Assembly (NCBI RefSeq): GCF_002105155.1
Contig: NW_019029050.1
Coordinates: forward strand, 62,001-126,000
Length of the DNA: 64,000 nucleotides
DNA from: Lobosporangium transversale
Taxonomy: Eukaryota > Mortierellomycota > Mortierellomycetes > Mortierellales > Mortierellaceae
Direction of reading: 5' to 3'
Every line of letters begins with the position of its first letter. The first letter of the stretch is position 1. Position numbers and translations under genes: made by a program. The notes beneath the pieces are model-generated. The model saw nothing but the letters and a program-made list of their open reading frames with translations, was not told the DNA's origin and ran no database searches. Positions 36,276 through 51,137 of this stretch are shown in pieces.

Positions 36276-36577
36276 CTTAAAAGTAATTACGTTGATGCCA
36301 AATGGAGTGAAATGGAATGAAAAGAGAGCAACAGTCGGTCAGGTTCAAGTGACTAAGCATGAAGTCTACATGTACACTGGTGTACATATACGTGGACAGG
36401 GGTAACCAATGTGCACGGACATAAACAGAAACCGGTTTATGAAAGAATGTTTAGAATGTTTCGTTGCGGGAGAAGATCAGCCGGTCCACATGTTTTTATT
36501 GTTATTTATTGAATCTAAATAGACACGGAAAACTTTCTGAGAAAGTTAGACTATCGTAGGCTCGGCCCAACCTAAGA
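36276..36577. other. Short tandem spacer
   Basis: This is the upstream region of the hydrolase gene and the 3' flank of the RING-H2 gene. ATGTACACTGGTGTACAT at about 36368-36385 is a perfect palindrome. No gene was seen. Confidence 0.35.
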
Positions 36578-37614
36578 CTACCGCAGGCATGGTGAGGATG
36601 AATGTGAGCTTGACACAGACATACGTGTGGATGGCATCTCTACATCACCAAACAGATCGTGCTTACACAGTGGGCATTGTGTTGACTTGCTTGTCAGCCA
36701 AATATCTATTATTATTTACCCATGGTTATTGCGCATCATCTTTCTCAGTCTCATTAGGCCAACTTCGCTTCATCTCTCCTATTTTTCCTACCTATGCATT
36801 CTGCATGATATTCGTGGTTGCAAGAGAGGGTACGGACCCGATCATCTGCCATGTAATCACACAAACAAATGGAACAAGAAACTTCTATTGGCGAGGTCCG
36901 TGCATTATAGGATTCAATTGAATGAATATCTAGTGAAAGCGAAACTGTTGTCGCCATGGGTGGATTCAAACAAATATTATTATTACTGCTGCCGCTGTTG
37001 CCAACGCTACGATCACAATTGCTGCTGCTGCTCTGATTGCGGTTATAAAACCACAGTTTTTTATATAGTGACCACTGTCCAAATCGCTGTTCTTTGAAGG
37101 CATTATGATCTTCTACGCCTATCCTGCCTATTGTAGAGTCGAGCTTTAATTCTTTAGATAATTCAGAAACCGCTATCATGCGGTTTTTGCTGTCAATAAT
37201 AAAGCGTTGCTCTGACGGCCAGATGCGAACGGGAAAGAACTGGTTGATGGCTTCCTGATCAAGAACATGTGCTTTTTCGCCTTCTACTCTTTGCACTCTG
37301 GGATTTCGGTGACCTCGGTTGAAACGCAATAAGAGTATACAAGCACAACCTAAAATGAAAGAGGGTTAGGAATTGAAAGCAGCTTGCAATGCTTATAATC
37401 ATTACTGAGCATATTGACTTACAAAGCCCCAGCAGCAAGAGGGAGACACCACTAAACGTCATAATCCGTCCAGCGAGATATGCCGCAGCCTAAAAATACA
37501 CTCTCATCGTTCTATTGTTCTGATCAGTTGTGTAGGATGAGCAAGAAAGAGAGTCATGAATATTCAAAGCTGTTAACACACCTGATTATAGCTGCTGGTA
37601 TTTGTACCATTCAT
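36578..37614 (-). CDS. RING-H2 membrane E3 ligase
   Basis: Exons 37614-37582, 37489-37423, 37349-36792 and 36705-36578 splice to 786 nt, 261 residues. The short lumenal N-terminus (MNGTNTSSYNQ) has two N-glycosylation sequons. One membrane helix follows (GVSLLLLGLC continuing over the splice into CACILLL), then a cytosolic part. The C-terminal RING is C3H2C3: CSICLCDYMADD, then CNHEYHAECIDIWL with its last four residues after a splice, then CPLCKHDLFG. Proteins of this build (ATL/RNF13-like) are membrane-bound ubiquitin ligases of endosome, vacuole or ER. An alternative model starts at 37846 with an extra hydrophobic N-terminal segment joined by a GTCAAG donor near 37721; which start is used is open. 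Confidence 0.8.
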
Positions 37615-37846
37615 ATTTCCAGCTACAATAAAAATGGGGATAGTTGTGGGGCTCTGCGATAAGCATGGAGATTGAGTCATAGGTGCCATTAGCGTCGATT
37701 TTTCTTTTTTCTTGACAGAGAGAAGGGAAATAAAGAAATAAAGTCATGAGCGTTGCGAGAAGACAGAATGTAAGTGGAGATAAACCGATTTTCCTGGGAG
37801 TATCCGAACGAGACCTGTACACACCACACACAATACTACTGCCCAT

Positions 37847-39811
37847 GTTTTAAAAAAAAATAAAAAAATAAAAAAATAAAACTTTTCTTTACTATTACAT
37901 GCAGCTGGCACCGGCAACAGTGAGTCTTCCTGGTGACTCTCAAGACATCTGTTCCAAAATTATTTCACAGTTGATTTTGGGGCCATTTGGTGGCTTGCCT
38001 GGTAAAGCTGTAAACCATTTTCGCACGGAGTCATATCAGATTACTGCGGTAGGTGATACAGTACTTGAGAAAAGGCGCTTCACTCACTTGAATCAATAGG
38101 TAACGCTCATTCGCTTGAAACCGTAGGTAGCGCTCATTTGCTCGAAACAGAGAGTGATGCTTGATGTGCACTTCAGTATTGTGTCCAAATCTATTGGTCA
38201 TGCCTTCATTCTCACGTTATTTTTTACTCACTATATTGCAAAAATGATCTAAACTATTAGCTTTGCGGACAGCCTTGCGAACAGAAGCTTCTTCTATGTC
38301 TGGACAACGAACGTATAATATCGGCCCCAAACAAATCCCATCTTTCCATATAACATTAGGGTCTTTCGGGAATTCAAGGGTGTCAATAGACTTTCTATGA
38401 ACGGAAGCTCCTAAAACGAACATCTTACATTTGCACCTTTCAGCAACCCACCCCCCAGGTCCCGGGCCGAACACATGTTATGAAGATAGTTATCCGCTCG
38501 TGATCTTCCGAATGGGCCTTTCAAGTGTAGGTTGGACCATTAGGATCTCAAGTTTGAAGGGTATAGACCGGTTTTTAAGAGATGTAGTAAGGAGCCTATT
38601 TCTGTTATTAGACGTAAAGTTCGAGAGTGTAGAGCTGATATCTCATCGCTTCAGAAATGCTTCAACGCTTGAGAACTTTTCATTTATCCATTGAGATCAC
38701 AAAGTTAAATAGCTATAGCAGTATTCAAGGATTTCAGGGTGACTGATATGGTTGTGCAGAACACGTGCAACCGCTTGGCGATTAGAATAAACTCGGCTGA
38801 GTGGCGGTTATGGGAAGAAGGGGAAGAGCAATGATGGTAGGTAGGTTAAACTGACGTGACCCTTCACTGTTCCGTTGAGCCAAACTTACAGACAAAGTCC
38901 TTTTCAGGAGCAAGTGACTTGAGATTAGTCGAGGACAACTATCGACGTTTTATCGATCCGGCAGAAGCTTGAAAAAAAACAGTAGAGCATGGAGGTGATC
39001 ATAGTCCTTTTTTTATTCTCTCTTTGAACCAAGTTACACTAGTAACGCCAACCCATTTGTGCAAGACAAAATCTCGCTGTCGACAATCATGGAGAGTGCC
39101 ACTATGAGCTAGACTGGCTGGCTGGCTAGTTATCTTGTACAGACTGATCCCTTATTTTTTTCCAGCCAATCAGGAAAATTCGACAGAGATTGGGCGGTTT
39201 GTTTTTTTTGATAAACTGGGGTCTCAAATAATCATTAGTGTTGATTCCTTGCTTTCCATTGTTTCCATTTTAATTGACATTGGACTCACTCCTGAACACC
39301 AACACCACTCCATCCCAAGCGTTTACTTTTAGAATCGCATAGCAATAACACTTTTTTACTTCCTTTCTTGTATTCAATCATTTTAGTTTTTATCATTAGC
39401 CTTAAGTTCAGTCCTAGAATTGCATTGTTAATTTTTTTATTTTTTATTTTTTGTTCCTCCTCCTCTTCTCTCTTGCTTTTGGGAATTTGTCATCGACCTC
39501 AATCCATTGCTTCATTAAACATTAACAGAGGTCAAAAGGAACCAGTAATTAGTGGGAAACAACATTCAACAACGAGGAAATTCAAGGAACCATAGGCCAG
39601 CAGACACTGGCGAGGATAAGACACAACAACTAGTAGCTGGGAAGTTTTGAACAGTGTCAGAGTCTGGCGAGCGTGAGTGTGCCTATCTTCTTCCCATATG
39701 GCCACTCATTGCCACTGACATTTCTGCTTTATTCTTAATCCAACAATAACAATCAATTATTCATCACTCAATAAGAAGCAAAAGCAGCTCATCTGAGGCC
39801 ATTTGTCAACC
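37847..39811. other. 2-kb spacer with coding-like relics
   Basis: Apart from a coding-like fragment at 38217-38423 (listed separately), I see no gene. Three degenerate copies of a ~27-base unit (core CGCTCATTyGCTyGAAAC) lie at about 38075-38155. The last ~450 bases are the probable promoter and T-rich leader of the UNC93-like gene. Confidence 0.4.
38217..38423 (-). pseudogene. Unrecognised coding-like fragment
   Basis: The frame has natural amino-acid composition (FPKDPNVIWKDGICLGPILY, then VRCPDIEEASVRKAVRK) and stops at a place that also makes a good donor (ATA|GTGAGT at about 38229). It could be one exon of a gene whose other exons I cannot find, or a decayed copy. The GPILYVR phrase is loosely like the stretch before the P-loop in some Crinkler/RHS-type fungal proteins, but this is a weak impression. 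Function is unknown. Confidence 0.25.
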
Positions 39812-42103
39812 ATGGCTGTCTCGAGAGCCATGCGTCAGATCATTCTGATGGGCATCATCTGCTTTGGTACCATCGGCATGTTTAATGCTATGTCCTCCAT
39901 TGGAAATGCTGGGAAGCACTCGCCCACTGCTCAAAATCTTGCCATCACCTCATCCTCCATCGCTTATATCGTCGGATTTCTATTGGCTGGAGGCACTCAT
40001 AATATGATCGGACCTAGGCTATGTGTTGTCTTTGGTGGCCTCAGTTTTGTGCTCTATGCAGGATCTATGTTACTTGCAAAGGACGACGATCGCTCGATAT
40101 ACCCACCATTAGCAGGAATTTTACTTGGGCTCGGTGCTGGTCTAATCTGGGTCACACACGGCGCAATGATGATGTCTTACCCGACTGAGGATAATAAGGG
40201 TAAATATATTGCGGTCTTCTGGGCTATCTTCAATCTTGGTGCCGTCATTGGATCTATCTTGCCACTCGTAATGAATAGTGCTCCTGGCATGGACCCCGAC
40301 GACGTCTCACCAACAACATACATCGTTTACATGGTCGTCATGGGCCTTGCTACACTGCTAGCCTTCTTCTTGGCCCGACCATCGACGATCGTGCGGGATA
40401 ATGGTGAAGCTGTGAGCGTCGCAAAGTTCTCAGGTCTCCGTGCGGAATGTGTTGCTATCCTTGCAGTCTTTTGCGATTGGCGCATGTTGCTCTTGATCCC
40501 AGCATTCTTCTTCTCCAACTTTTCATACACATATCAATTCAATGACTTCAATGGCTTCAACTTCAATATCAGGACACGATCGCTCAACTCGATGTTGTTT
40601 TGGATTGCCCAGATCATTGGTGCCGTCGTACTGGGGTATCTACTTGATCGGATACCTGTCAAGCGCTCTAGAAGGGCTGTTCTAGGATTAATCTTGGTAG
40701 GGGTGCTATTTATGGCAACCTGGGTTGCAGCCTTGATGGTCCAACTTCGCCACAACTGGGAACGGAAGCAATTGCAGAGCAATGACTTAATAGATTATGA
40801 ACACGGAAGTACGTATACAGGACTTCTAGCTATCTACGCTATGTTCGGCTTCTGTGACGCAGCATTTGCTGTGTACTGCTATTGGCTCATGGGCGCTCTC
40901 TCCAACAAGCACGACGAATTATCTCGATATGCCGGATTCTTCAAGTCAATCCAATCTCTTGGCGGTGCAGTGGCAGCCCCTCTAGATTTGGCTCAAACAC
41001 CTCTTAAAGAATATCTAATTACCAACTGGATCTTGTGTGCACTCTCCATTGCTGCCATGTTCCTCGTTTGCAGGACAGTCACCGACACAACGATTGACGA
41101 TTATGACGAGCAAGGAGATCAGAGTCAGGAATATGGCGAAAATGAGGATGAACCATGCTGCAATGCTTCCATAAACGAGGCGGGTGAGGCAGCAGCGCAA
41201 ATGCAGTCCTCAAGAGACCGCTCCAGCCTCGAAGCGGATGTAACCACAATATGTGCCACAAATGAGGCAGGCAAAATGGGCCCGAGTATGTCTTCGAGAC
41301 AGAATCCCTCTATATCACGCTACATGAACAGCAGGGTGTCGGGTGTTCAGGAGGATAATATCGAAGAGGAAAACCCCACACAAACAGCGCCGCATGAAAG
41401 CATGCTGAACTCAGTCGGTAATGTCTCTTTCAACCATGACATCGCCTCGTATGGCTCGATGAATGCCCCGCTACAAATATACCAAAATCACCTACAGGAT
41501 TCATACCATCAACCGCTAGATCGCAATCCGTATTTTGTTGGTTCTATGCCTCCAATGGCGGAGATTCAGCATCATTCTTCTATCAGATTAAGACCAACAT
41601 ACTCGACAAATTACGTGCAATCAGAAGCAGAATCTTCAGGGGCATTTCAACAAATCTCACATCAGACATCAACGCTGCAGCCACCAAGCACATATAGTTA
41701 CTCAAGCCAGTCATCGCCAATTCCAAACAATTTCCAGGCTGTGTCTGCACCAACGCTTATGATTTCAGACGACTCTACGCCCCCAATGCCTCTTTATTCT
41801 CCATATCTTCATATGCAGCCGCCCGCCGAGTCTCCAACGCCTGCGGTATCAAATGAAGCAGGAGAAGGAGATGCTAATATCGTACCGACTATTGCCAACC
41901 CCTCAGCAGTTGGACATCTTCAGCCTTATGGGCTTTTCGAGCAAGTAGTGGGTCCTGTAAGCAGTGGGAGCTCTACACGATATGATGACGAACAGGACAT
42001 GGATTCTATTGACAGCCATTCTATCTCCTCCATGTTGTCGGATCACGACTCTATACCAGAAATGACAGAAATGTCAGAGACCACAAGAGAACCACATCTA
42101 TGA
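39812..42103 (+). CDS. UNC93-like MFS membrane protein with long cytosolic tail
   Basis: A single intronless frame of 763 residues begins at the first ATG (39812); the TTG nine bases earlier is not used. Residues ~8-430 hold about 11-12 helices. The N-terminal signature QIILMGIICFGTIGMFNAMS, with GAGLIWVTHGAMMMSYPTED in helix 4-5 and FFFSNFSYTYQFNDFNGFNF in the middle, matches the fungal UNC93-like (DUF895) branch of the major facilitator superfamily. Animal UNC93 proteins are channel regulators or TLR chaperones; fungal members have no settled substrate. The last ~330 residues are hydrophilic, Ser/Pro/Asn-rich and probably cytosolic, with acidic stretches and many phosphorylatable serines, so regulation through the tail is possible. 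Its intronless structure contrasts with its neighbours. Confidence 0.85.
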   Translation: MAVSRAMRQIILMGIICFGTIGMFNAMSSIGNAGKHSPTAQNLAITSSSIAYIVGFLLAGGTHNMIGPRLCVVFGGLSFVLYAGSMLLAKDDDRSIYPPLAGILLGLGAGLIWVTHGAMMMSYPTEDNKGKYIAVFWAIFNLGAVIGSILPLVMNSAPGMDPDDVSPTTYIVYMVVMGLATLLAFFLARPSTIVRDNGEAVSVAKFSGLRAECVAILAVFCDWRMLLLIPAFFFSNFSYTYQFNDFNGFNFNIRTRSLNSMLFWIAQIIGAVVLGYLLDRIPVKRSRRAVLGLILVGVLFMATWVAALMVQLRHNWERKQLQSNDLIDYEHGSTYTGLLAIYAMFGFCDAAFAVYCYWLMGALSNKHDELSRYAGFFKSIQSLGGAVAAPLDLAQTPLKEYLITNWILCALSIAAMFLVCRTVTDTTIDDYDEQGDQSQEYGENEDEPCCNASINEAGEAAAQMQSSRDRSSLEADVTTICATNEAGKMGPSMSSRQNPSISRYMNSRVSGVQEDNIEEENPTQTAPHESMLNSVGNVSFNHDIASYGSMNAPLQIYQNHLQDSYHQPLDRNPYFVGSMPPMAEIQHHSSIRLRPTYSTNYVQSEAESSGAFQQISHQTSTLQPPSTYSYSSQSSPIPNNFQAVSAPTLMISDDSTPPMPLYSPYLHMQPPAESPTPAVSNEAGEGDANIVPTIANPSAVGHLQPYGLFEQVVGPVSSGSSTRYDDEQDMDSIDSHSISSMLSDHDSIPEMTEMSETTREPHL

Positions 42104-42233
42104 ACCAGTGACTTTGGACGGTGCAAAAAAAAAAAAACTATTCCTTAACCCTTGTAACATATATAATAATATCTACAAATAAAATCAATGAGACTCAGAC
42201 ATAATAATCAGGATTCATTCAGAAGTTAATTAA

Positions 42234-45712
<3,479 letters not shown>

Positions 45713-45923
45713 AGCCTTTGTTTTTAGAAAGTTGTGTGACTGTGGAGGCCAGGATAATTAAAGATATCCTGTTCCTTTATTTTTTATCTCCCCCTTGTCC
45801 GCCTCACATTCATTCATTCAGTCATTCACTTATTCATTCATTCACTTATTCATTCATTCAATCGCATTAACCTTCTTTTATTCGACTTTCTTCTCTATCA
45901 GCTCTCTATTTCATACCATCTTC
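45713..45923. promoter_or_regulatory. Divergent AFG2 / UBE2O promoter with ATTC repeats
   Basis: Only 211 bases separate the two start codons. An imperfect (ATTC)n tract, interrupted by CACTT and AGTC units, covers about 45809-45862. It lies in the probable UBE2O leader. Confidence 0.5.
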
Positions 45924-47314
45924 ATGACCAAACAGACGCTCATCACAGCGAAGGTCAGTAACCTCACTACACGTCGTCTCACTTTCTTCTCTGCGGACAT
46001 ACCATGCAATTCTGCGACCCACCTCTCACATGTTTATTATTATTATTTTCTCCTTTCTGCTCCACCAAAATAGGTCTTTTTGGAAGATGCAGTGCGCTTA
46101 AAAGATCAGCCTGAGCAACTAGGACTAGTTGTAAAGACCTGGCACGACTTTGACTCAGGCGATAGCGATGAAGAGGACGAAGACTCGATTGGACCTGTAA
46201 ATTTTTTTGATGCAAAGTAATTTTTACTTTAGTTGCAATCTAGAACCATATCTGGACAACCAAAATGGCTAATTAAGCTTCTATTCAACATCGATCTTCT
46301 TTTCTTACTTGGATTTAGCTAAATCTCCAGCATGTGGTTGTCCATTGGGCTGATGGATCTGCGCCGCAGATCGTTCACGAAGATGACCTTATTGTAGAGG
46401 ATCGCTCATTGAGTCATGGAGATGTTGTCAAACGCTCCCCGAATGATATTATTTCCGGCACGGTTATTGACGTCAAAGTTGAGCTGGAACTGGAAAAGGT
46501 CTGCCCGCCCATGACCCGATTCACTGGAATCGATGCCAAGCACGTTGATTTTGTTCAGCAATTTGTTGTCAATAATCATGTCATTTATGATGGCTGGTTG
46601 GGAGTTATCGAAGAGGTAAAAAAAAGGTGGATTCGAGAGCCCTGTTCCTGCTCCTGATCCGGTCACTCTCTCTGTACCAGAATAGAATTTTACATACATG
46701 ATCTTGCAGATCCAAAAAAACAAGAGATTGTAACGCTCACAAGCTCACTCTTTTCTTCTTTCATTCATCTATAGGTTAATGATGAGGTAACAGTGCTACT
46801 GGATGACACCAGTGTATGCGTGGTTAAGGATTCAGATGATTTAGACCTTCGCGATAAGATTCACGATCAGTCATGCTTCTTTCCGGATTCCCTTGCGCCT
46901 GGCCATGTAAGCCATCGCTCTTATACACAGTGAAATAGCTCTAGCGGGTGAAATCAGCTTGTATTTTAATCTTTCACTTGTGTCTGCGTTTTGTTCATTA
47001 GAGGGTCTATGGATCATCAAAGGTGTTCAGGAATGCCGAATACTTGGTTGGGTCCTATTCCAATGAAAGGCAGGGATATGTATTACGGACTGAGGTTGTC
47101 TCCATCACTGTAAATTGGTTGTCATTTAATCCATTGGCACTAGATCAAACCCCTGGTGTCGCTCCACCACCGCGAGTATTAGATGACTTTGAGAACATCA
47201 TTGTGTACAAGAGTGCCGAGCAACACTGTACCTATGAGCTGGAAGACCGCGTCAAGGTTGTTGATCAAGATGCATTGAAGGGTAATTTTACTTACAATGC
47301 CTTTCTTTTATTAT

Positions 47315-47369
<55 letters not shown>

Positions 47370-50167
47370 ATTATGACAAGCTTATAACGAAAACCGTTAC
47401 CTGCCATTGCTAGCTTTACGCATTAGTGAATATTGCCCATATCTTACCAGTAAACCAATGCGGCTGCGCTGCCCTAATCCTGCACACAACCATGCTACCA
47501 AATTTGCGACGGAAGAAATGGTAAAGCTCGAGCTTTAGGAGTTATTCTTGAATATACATGATTGAAATTGGATACTCACACACTGCTATCCTATTGCTCT
47601 TTTTTTTTTTTTTTTTTTTTTTGTTGATACAGAAAGTTGTTGGAACAAAGACACGTGTGACGGTGCAGTGGCAGGATCTTACGGTATCTGAGGATGTGAT
47701 ATCGACTTCCTTAGTGCCGTATCTGAATATGGATGATCAAGATGTTTGGCCATCAGATTACGTTTTGCTCAAGCCCGGCGAGGTGCTTATGGATCAGCCA
47801 GGAGGCGTCAATTTTGACAAGAAAAAGTCAGATATGCTCGGTATTGTTCAATCCGTCAATGCCAAGGAACGCACAACTCTTGTAAAATGGTTCAGTGAGG
47901 AGCGCGATCAAGGACTGGAACAAGAGGCGGAGGAGTATTCATTGTACGAGATCATGTCACACCCAGACCTTAAATTCAGTATGGGAGACTTAGTTGTCAT
48001 CAGTCGTGAACGGGAACAATCACAGTCATCCGATATCGCCCCTCGGGCGCCTAGCGTCGACAATGTCGTCCAACTTGTGCGTCGTGGTCACGAAATCTAC
48101 CTTGAGCTTCTGGATGAACAACGTCGGCGTTTCAAATCAAAGACATCTACTGGAGAAGCGGATCCCAAGAACATCGAACGGAATGGGAAGAACCTTCTTG
48201 GTCGCTACGGAGTTGAAGGAGTGGAGGCCTTGGACAGATATTTGTCAGAAACTAACAAGATGGCACATAGAACTGCTTACTGGCTCGTCAATCGAGGAGA
48301 TCATTTGAAACCTCCCATTCCTGAGGACGTCTTGGCAACCCTCTCAGACCAGGAGAGGGATTTAGAGACCATTCGTACTCGGTTGAACTGGGTAGGACAG
48401 ATTTGGAAGGTGTACCAGGATCGTCCCTCTGCACTTGTTCGTTTCATGGATGGAACCTCTGAAGAAATTCCTGTCGGAAGAATTATGGTCGTCGAGGACG
48501 AAGATGATGAAGACGCCGATGACGATGATGAAGTGTTTGAAGAATACGATTTTGATCGTGGTATTGAGGATACCTCTTCTGTAGATAGCTGGGAAACAGA
48601 TTCCGAGCTGGATGATGATGCAACGAGTGAAAATGAAGCAAATGAAGAGACCGGTGAATCAGATCAAAAGGAAGATAATCTTGCACATCCTGAATCAGAA
48701 GCTGTGCCAGATACAGGTGACAATTTAATTGCGCTAGATAAGTCTGAGGGCTCTGCACCATCAGTTCAGGAGACAGATGAACGAGACCCGTTGCTAGAGC
48801 CTGAAGATATTGGTACAAGCGAAGCTGCTGCTACATCATCGGAGCTTTCACGTCCAGAGCACCAAGACTGGAAGAGCTTCATGATTGTAGAACATACCCC
48901 GGCTGACCATCATTTCTTGAGCGCTCAGCAGGATATTCCTCATGGCGACAGAGCCTGGATCAAAAGGATAGCGAAGGAACATGCAATCCTATCCTCGTCT
49001 CTTCCTGATGGAATTCGTGTCCGAGCATTTGAGGACCGGATGGATTTATTGAGGGTGTTAATCCAGGGACCTGACCACACACCTTATCGGAATGCCTTGT
49101 TCCTTTTTGACTTTAAGCTTACAAGCCAATTCCCAAGCCAGGTATGCTTACAATTAATAGTACCCCTTGGTGTCAAATCTCGCTTATGTATTAATATCTA
49201 ATTATCAACCATTACATAGCCTCCCATTGCATTCTTTCATTCGTGGACTGGTGGCGTAGGAAGGATTAACCCCAACTTGTATGAGGGTAAGTACCATCAC
49301 GTTATATAATATTTACAAGACATTTTTCCTTTGATAAATATAAGCACTCTAACATTGTCTCCTTGTTCATAGATGGAAATGTCTGTCTAAGTCTTTTGAA
49401 CACATGGCATGGCAAAGACCAAACGGAAACATGGACTCCAAGCTCAAGTATTCTTCAGGTACAATTATAAACTGGAGCTGGTCGAATTTCATATTAATCT
49501 TTGAAACCACGGATTGACAGATTTCCCTCCTTTCTTTTAAAAGTTACTTATATCCTTGCAAGGACTTGTTCTTGTGTCTGAGCCCTACTATAATGAAGCC
49601 GGGTAAGCCGCTATTTTGAAAAATATCTATTGCACCCGGTCGTATTTTTCGTGATGGGACTCTAATATCGAATCATCAAATCTGGCTCTTTATGTATATA
49701 GGTTTGAGAAGTTTCTCGGGACGGAGGAAGCAGCAAGGAACTCAGAACTGTACAATGAAAAAGTTTATCTCTTATCACTCAAGGTATTCTTACTTGAACT
49801 GATGATCTGCTCTGGTATCCCACAACGCATGGATCCACTATAACACCTATATATTTTTATCTTTTCTATTATTGTTTCTATTTTTTCGAAGACTATCCAA
49901 ACCATCTTGAACAACCCTCCAGCACCTTTCCAAAGAGAGATTCGACGCTTTTATTTTACAAGAGGCAAGCTGGAGGAGACGGTGATTGAAGGCCTAGAGT
50001 TAATCGCTCGATCGGAAGCCGCAACAGAAACAGAGGCCGAACGTGATGATGCCAATGACTCCGATAGCCCATCCAAGCCTGGTCCCGTTCTCAAGCATAT
50101 CAGCAAAGGAGCACTAAAGATGCTCAAAAAGCATATTGACACTCTGAGCTTATCTTTGGAAGAATAA
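45924..50167 (+). CDS. UBE2O: UBE2O-like E2/E3 hybrid ubiquitin enzyme
   Basis: Twelve exons (45924-45953, 46074-46196, 46319-46615, 46775-46906, 47002-47281, 47414-47520, 47633-49141, 49220-49286, 49373-49458, 49544-49602, 49702-49783 and 49892-50167) keep phase throughout and give 1015 residues. The first ~500 residues carry SH3/tudor-like conserved regions (VVVHWADGSAPQIVHEDDL, VGTKTRVTVQWQDLTVSE). A Glu/Asp-rich linker and a UBC domain follow: LLRVLIQGPDHTPYRNALF, FHSWTGGVGRINPNLY, then the active-site Cys in DGNVCLSLLNTWHGKD. SEPYYNEAGFEKFLGTEEA and NPPAPFQREIRRFYFTRGKL complete the domain. UBE2O monoubiquitinates orphan ribosomal proteins and other basic clients. Intron 5 has an A28 run and intron 6 a T22 run. 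Confidence 0.95.
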
Positions 50168-50374
50168 AAAAATATACGTGCACGTGCCTGGAATAGGAAC
50201 AAGGTGAAAACTTTGGACTAAACCGTGGGATAATTAAGGAAGAACAGAGGTTTTTCAATGAGAATCTGACTACTTTTTAGAGCACAATTGAATTGAGTGG
50301 TATAAGCAAATATTTCTTCACTTTTTCACCTGGATGGAGAAATAAAGTTTGTCATTCATGAAGGTCTTTGAGAG
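50168..50374. other. Convergent spacer after UBE2O
   Basis: This A/T-rich gap lies between the UBE2O stop and the stop of the minus-strand fragment below. Nothing was recognised. Confidence 0.35.
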
Positions 50375-50725
50375 CTATGCGACAATAAATGTCTGGACTA
50401 CACCATCAAAAGAATAGTCAAGCAGGAGAGGGCAGAACTGAATGATATTTGGCTCCATCGTATAATTCTCAATCGCACTATAGCTGTCATCAGTGTCGAT
50501 TAATGACGCACTGGAAAGGACACTCTTACGTTCCTGGATTTCAGCCTATGTAAACAATGTATGCAAACTAGATTTAGTAGAATATTGGTAACATGTACAG
50601 ACATTTAACATTTGAAATATTGTTGCCTTCTTTACACAACCATACCTCAATATATGATAATGTGGTCGATCCAAAGCTGCTCCTAAGTACGCAATTAGCT
50701 CAGGTCTCCATAAGACCGACAATAT
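50375..50725 (-). pseudogene. Two-exon coding-like fragment, 3' end of an unknown gene
   Basis: Two stretches join in phase. The upstream one (50725-50636, 90 nt) reads ILSVLWRPELIAYLGAALDR and continues. It ends at a GTAAAG donor. The downstream one (50545-50375, 57 codons) contains SSASLIDTDDSYSAIENYTM and ends FDGVVQTFIVA-stop. Amino-acid use looks like real protein and the acceptors (CTCAG, CATAG) are good. No start was found: reading further upstream meets an in-frame TAG at 50738-50740 and a homopolymer. I do not recognise a family. It may be an intact small gene with undetected 5' exons or a decayed one. Confidence 0.35.
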
Positions 50726-50987
50726 CTGAGGTAAGGCCTACAACTTCTCCTTGACTCTGTAGCGGAATCTTTTTTTGTCTCTGTAGCCTATTTCAGAAGT
50801 AATTGTCCTTACAAAAAAAAAAAAAAAAAAAAGGCCGTGGCACATAATTCGCTTCATCGGTATGGTTAAGCTGGATTAAATGAAAGCATAAAAGCAGCAT
50901 CTTTTCAGTTTTTACTTCTTTTGCCCTTAACCACAACCATTCCGATCCCCTTTTCATACTACCCTTCATTGCGATTCAACTGCAACC
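50726..50987. other. Spacer upstream of the Crinkler-like header
   Basis: It includes an A-tract at about 50813-50832 and a TATA-like ATAAAAGCAGC at about 50889, roughly 100 bases before the next ATG. Confidence 0.35.
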
Positions 50988-51137
50988 ATGGTCAAAGTTC
51001 TTTGCAATATTAATGGAGAAAACCAGATCTTCTCAGCTGTCGTCCCAGAAGACAGCACTGTCAACCATCTTCAAAGGCAATCACTAACGCAAAGAGGAAC
51101 CAGTAAGTGCGAGATTAAAGAAGCAAGACAAAAGTAA
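50988..51137 (+). pseudogene. Crinkler-like N-terminal header fragment
   Basis: The 49-codon frame begins MVKVLCNINGENQIFSAVVP and continues EDSTVNHLQRQSL. Fungal and oomycete Crinkler (CRN) proteins start in the same way: MVxLxC, a short turn, a second strand with F-S/P-V, then D-x-(S/T)-x-x-V-x-x-L. This is a ubiquitin-like header. Here it ends at 51137 with no effector body. A possible donor (CA|GTAAGT at 51103) joins an acceptor (TTTCAG at about 51167) but adds only ~17 codons before a stop. Most likely a stranded or decayed header. A TATA-like box lies upstream. Confidence 0.4.

Noticed and set aside
36368-36385. Palindrome ATGTACACTGGTGTACAT as an operator or inverted-repeat end
   Set aside because: Single short palindrome without a partner copy or flanking duplication; could be chance.
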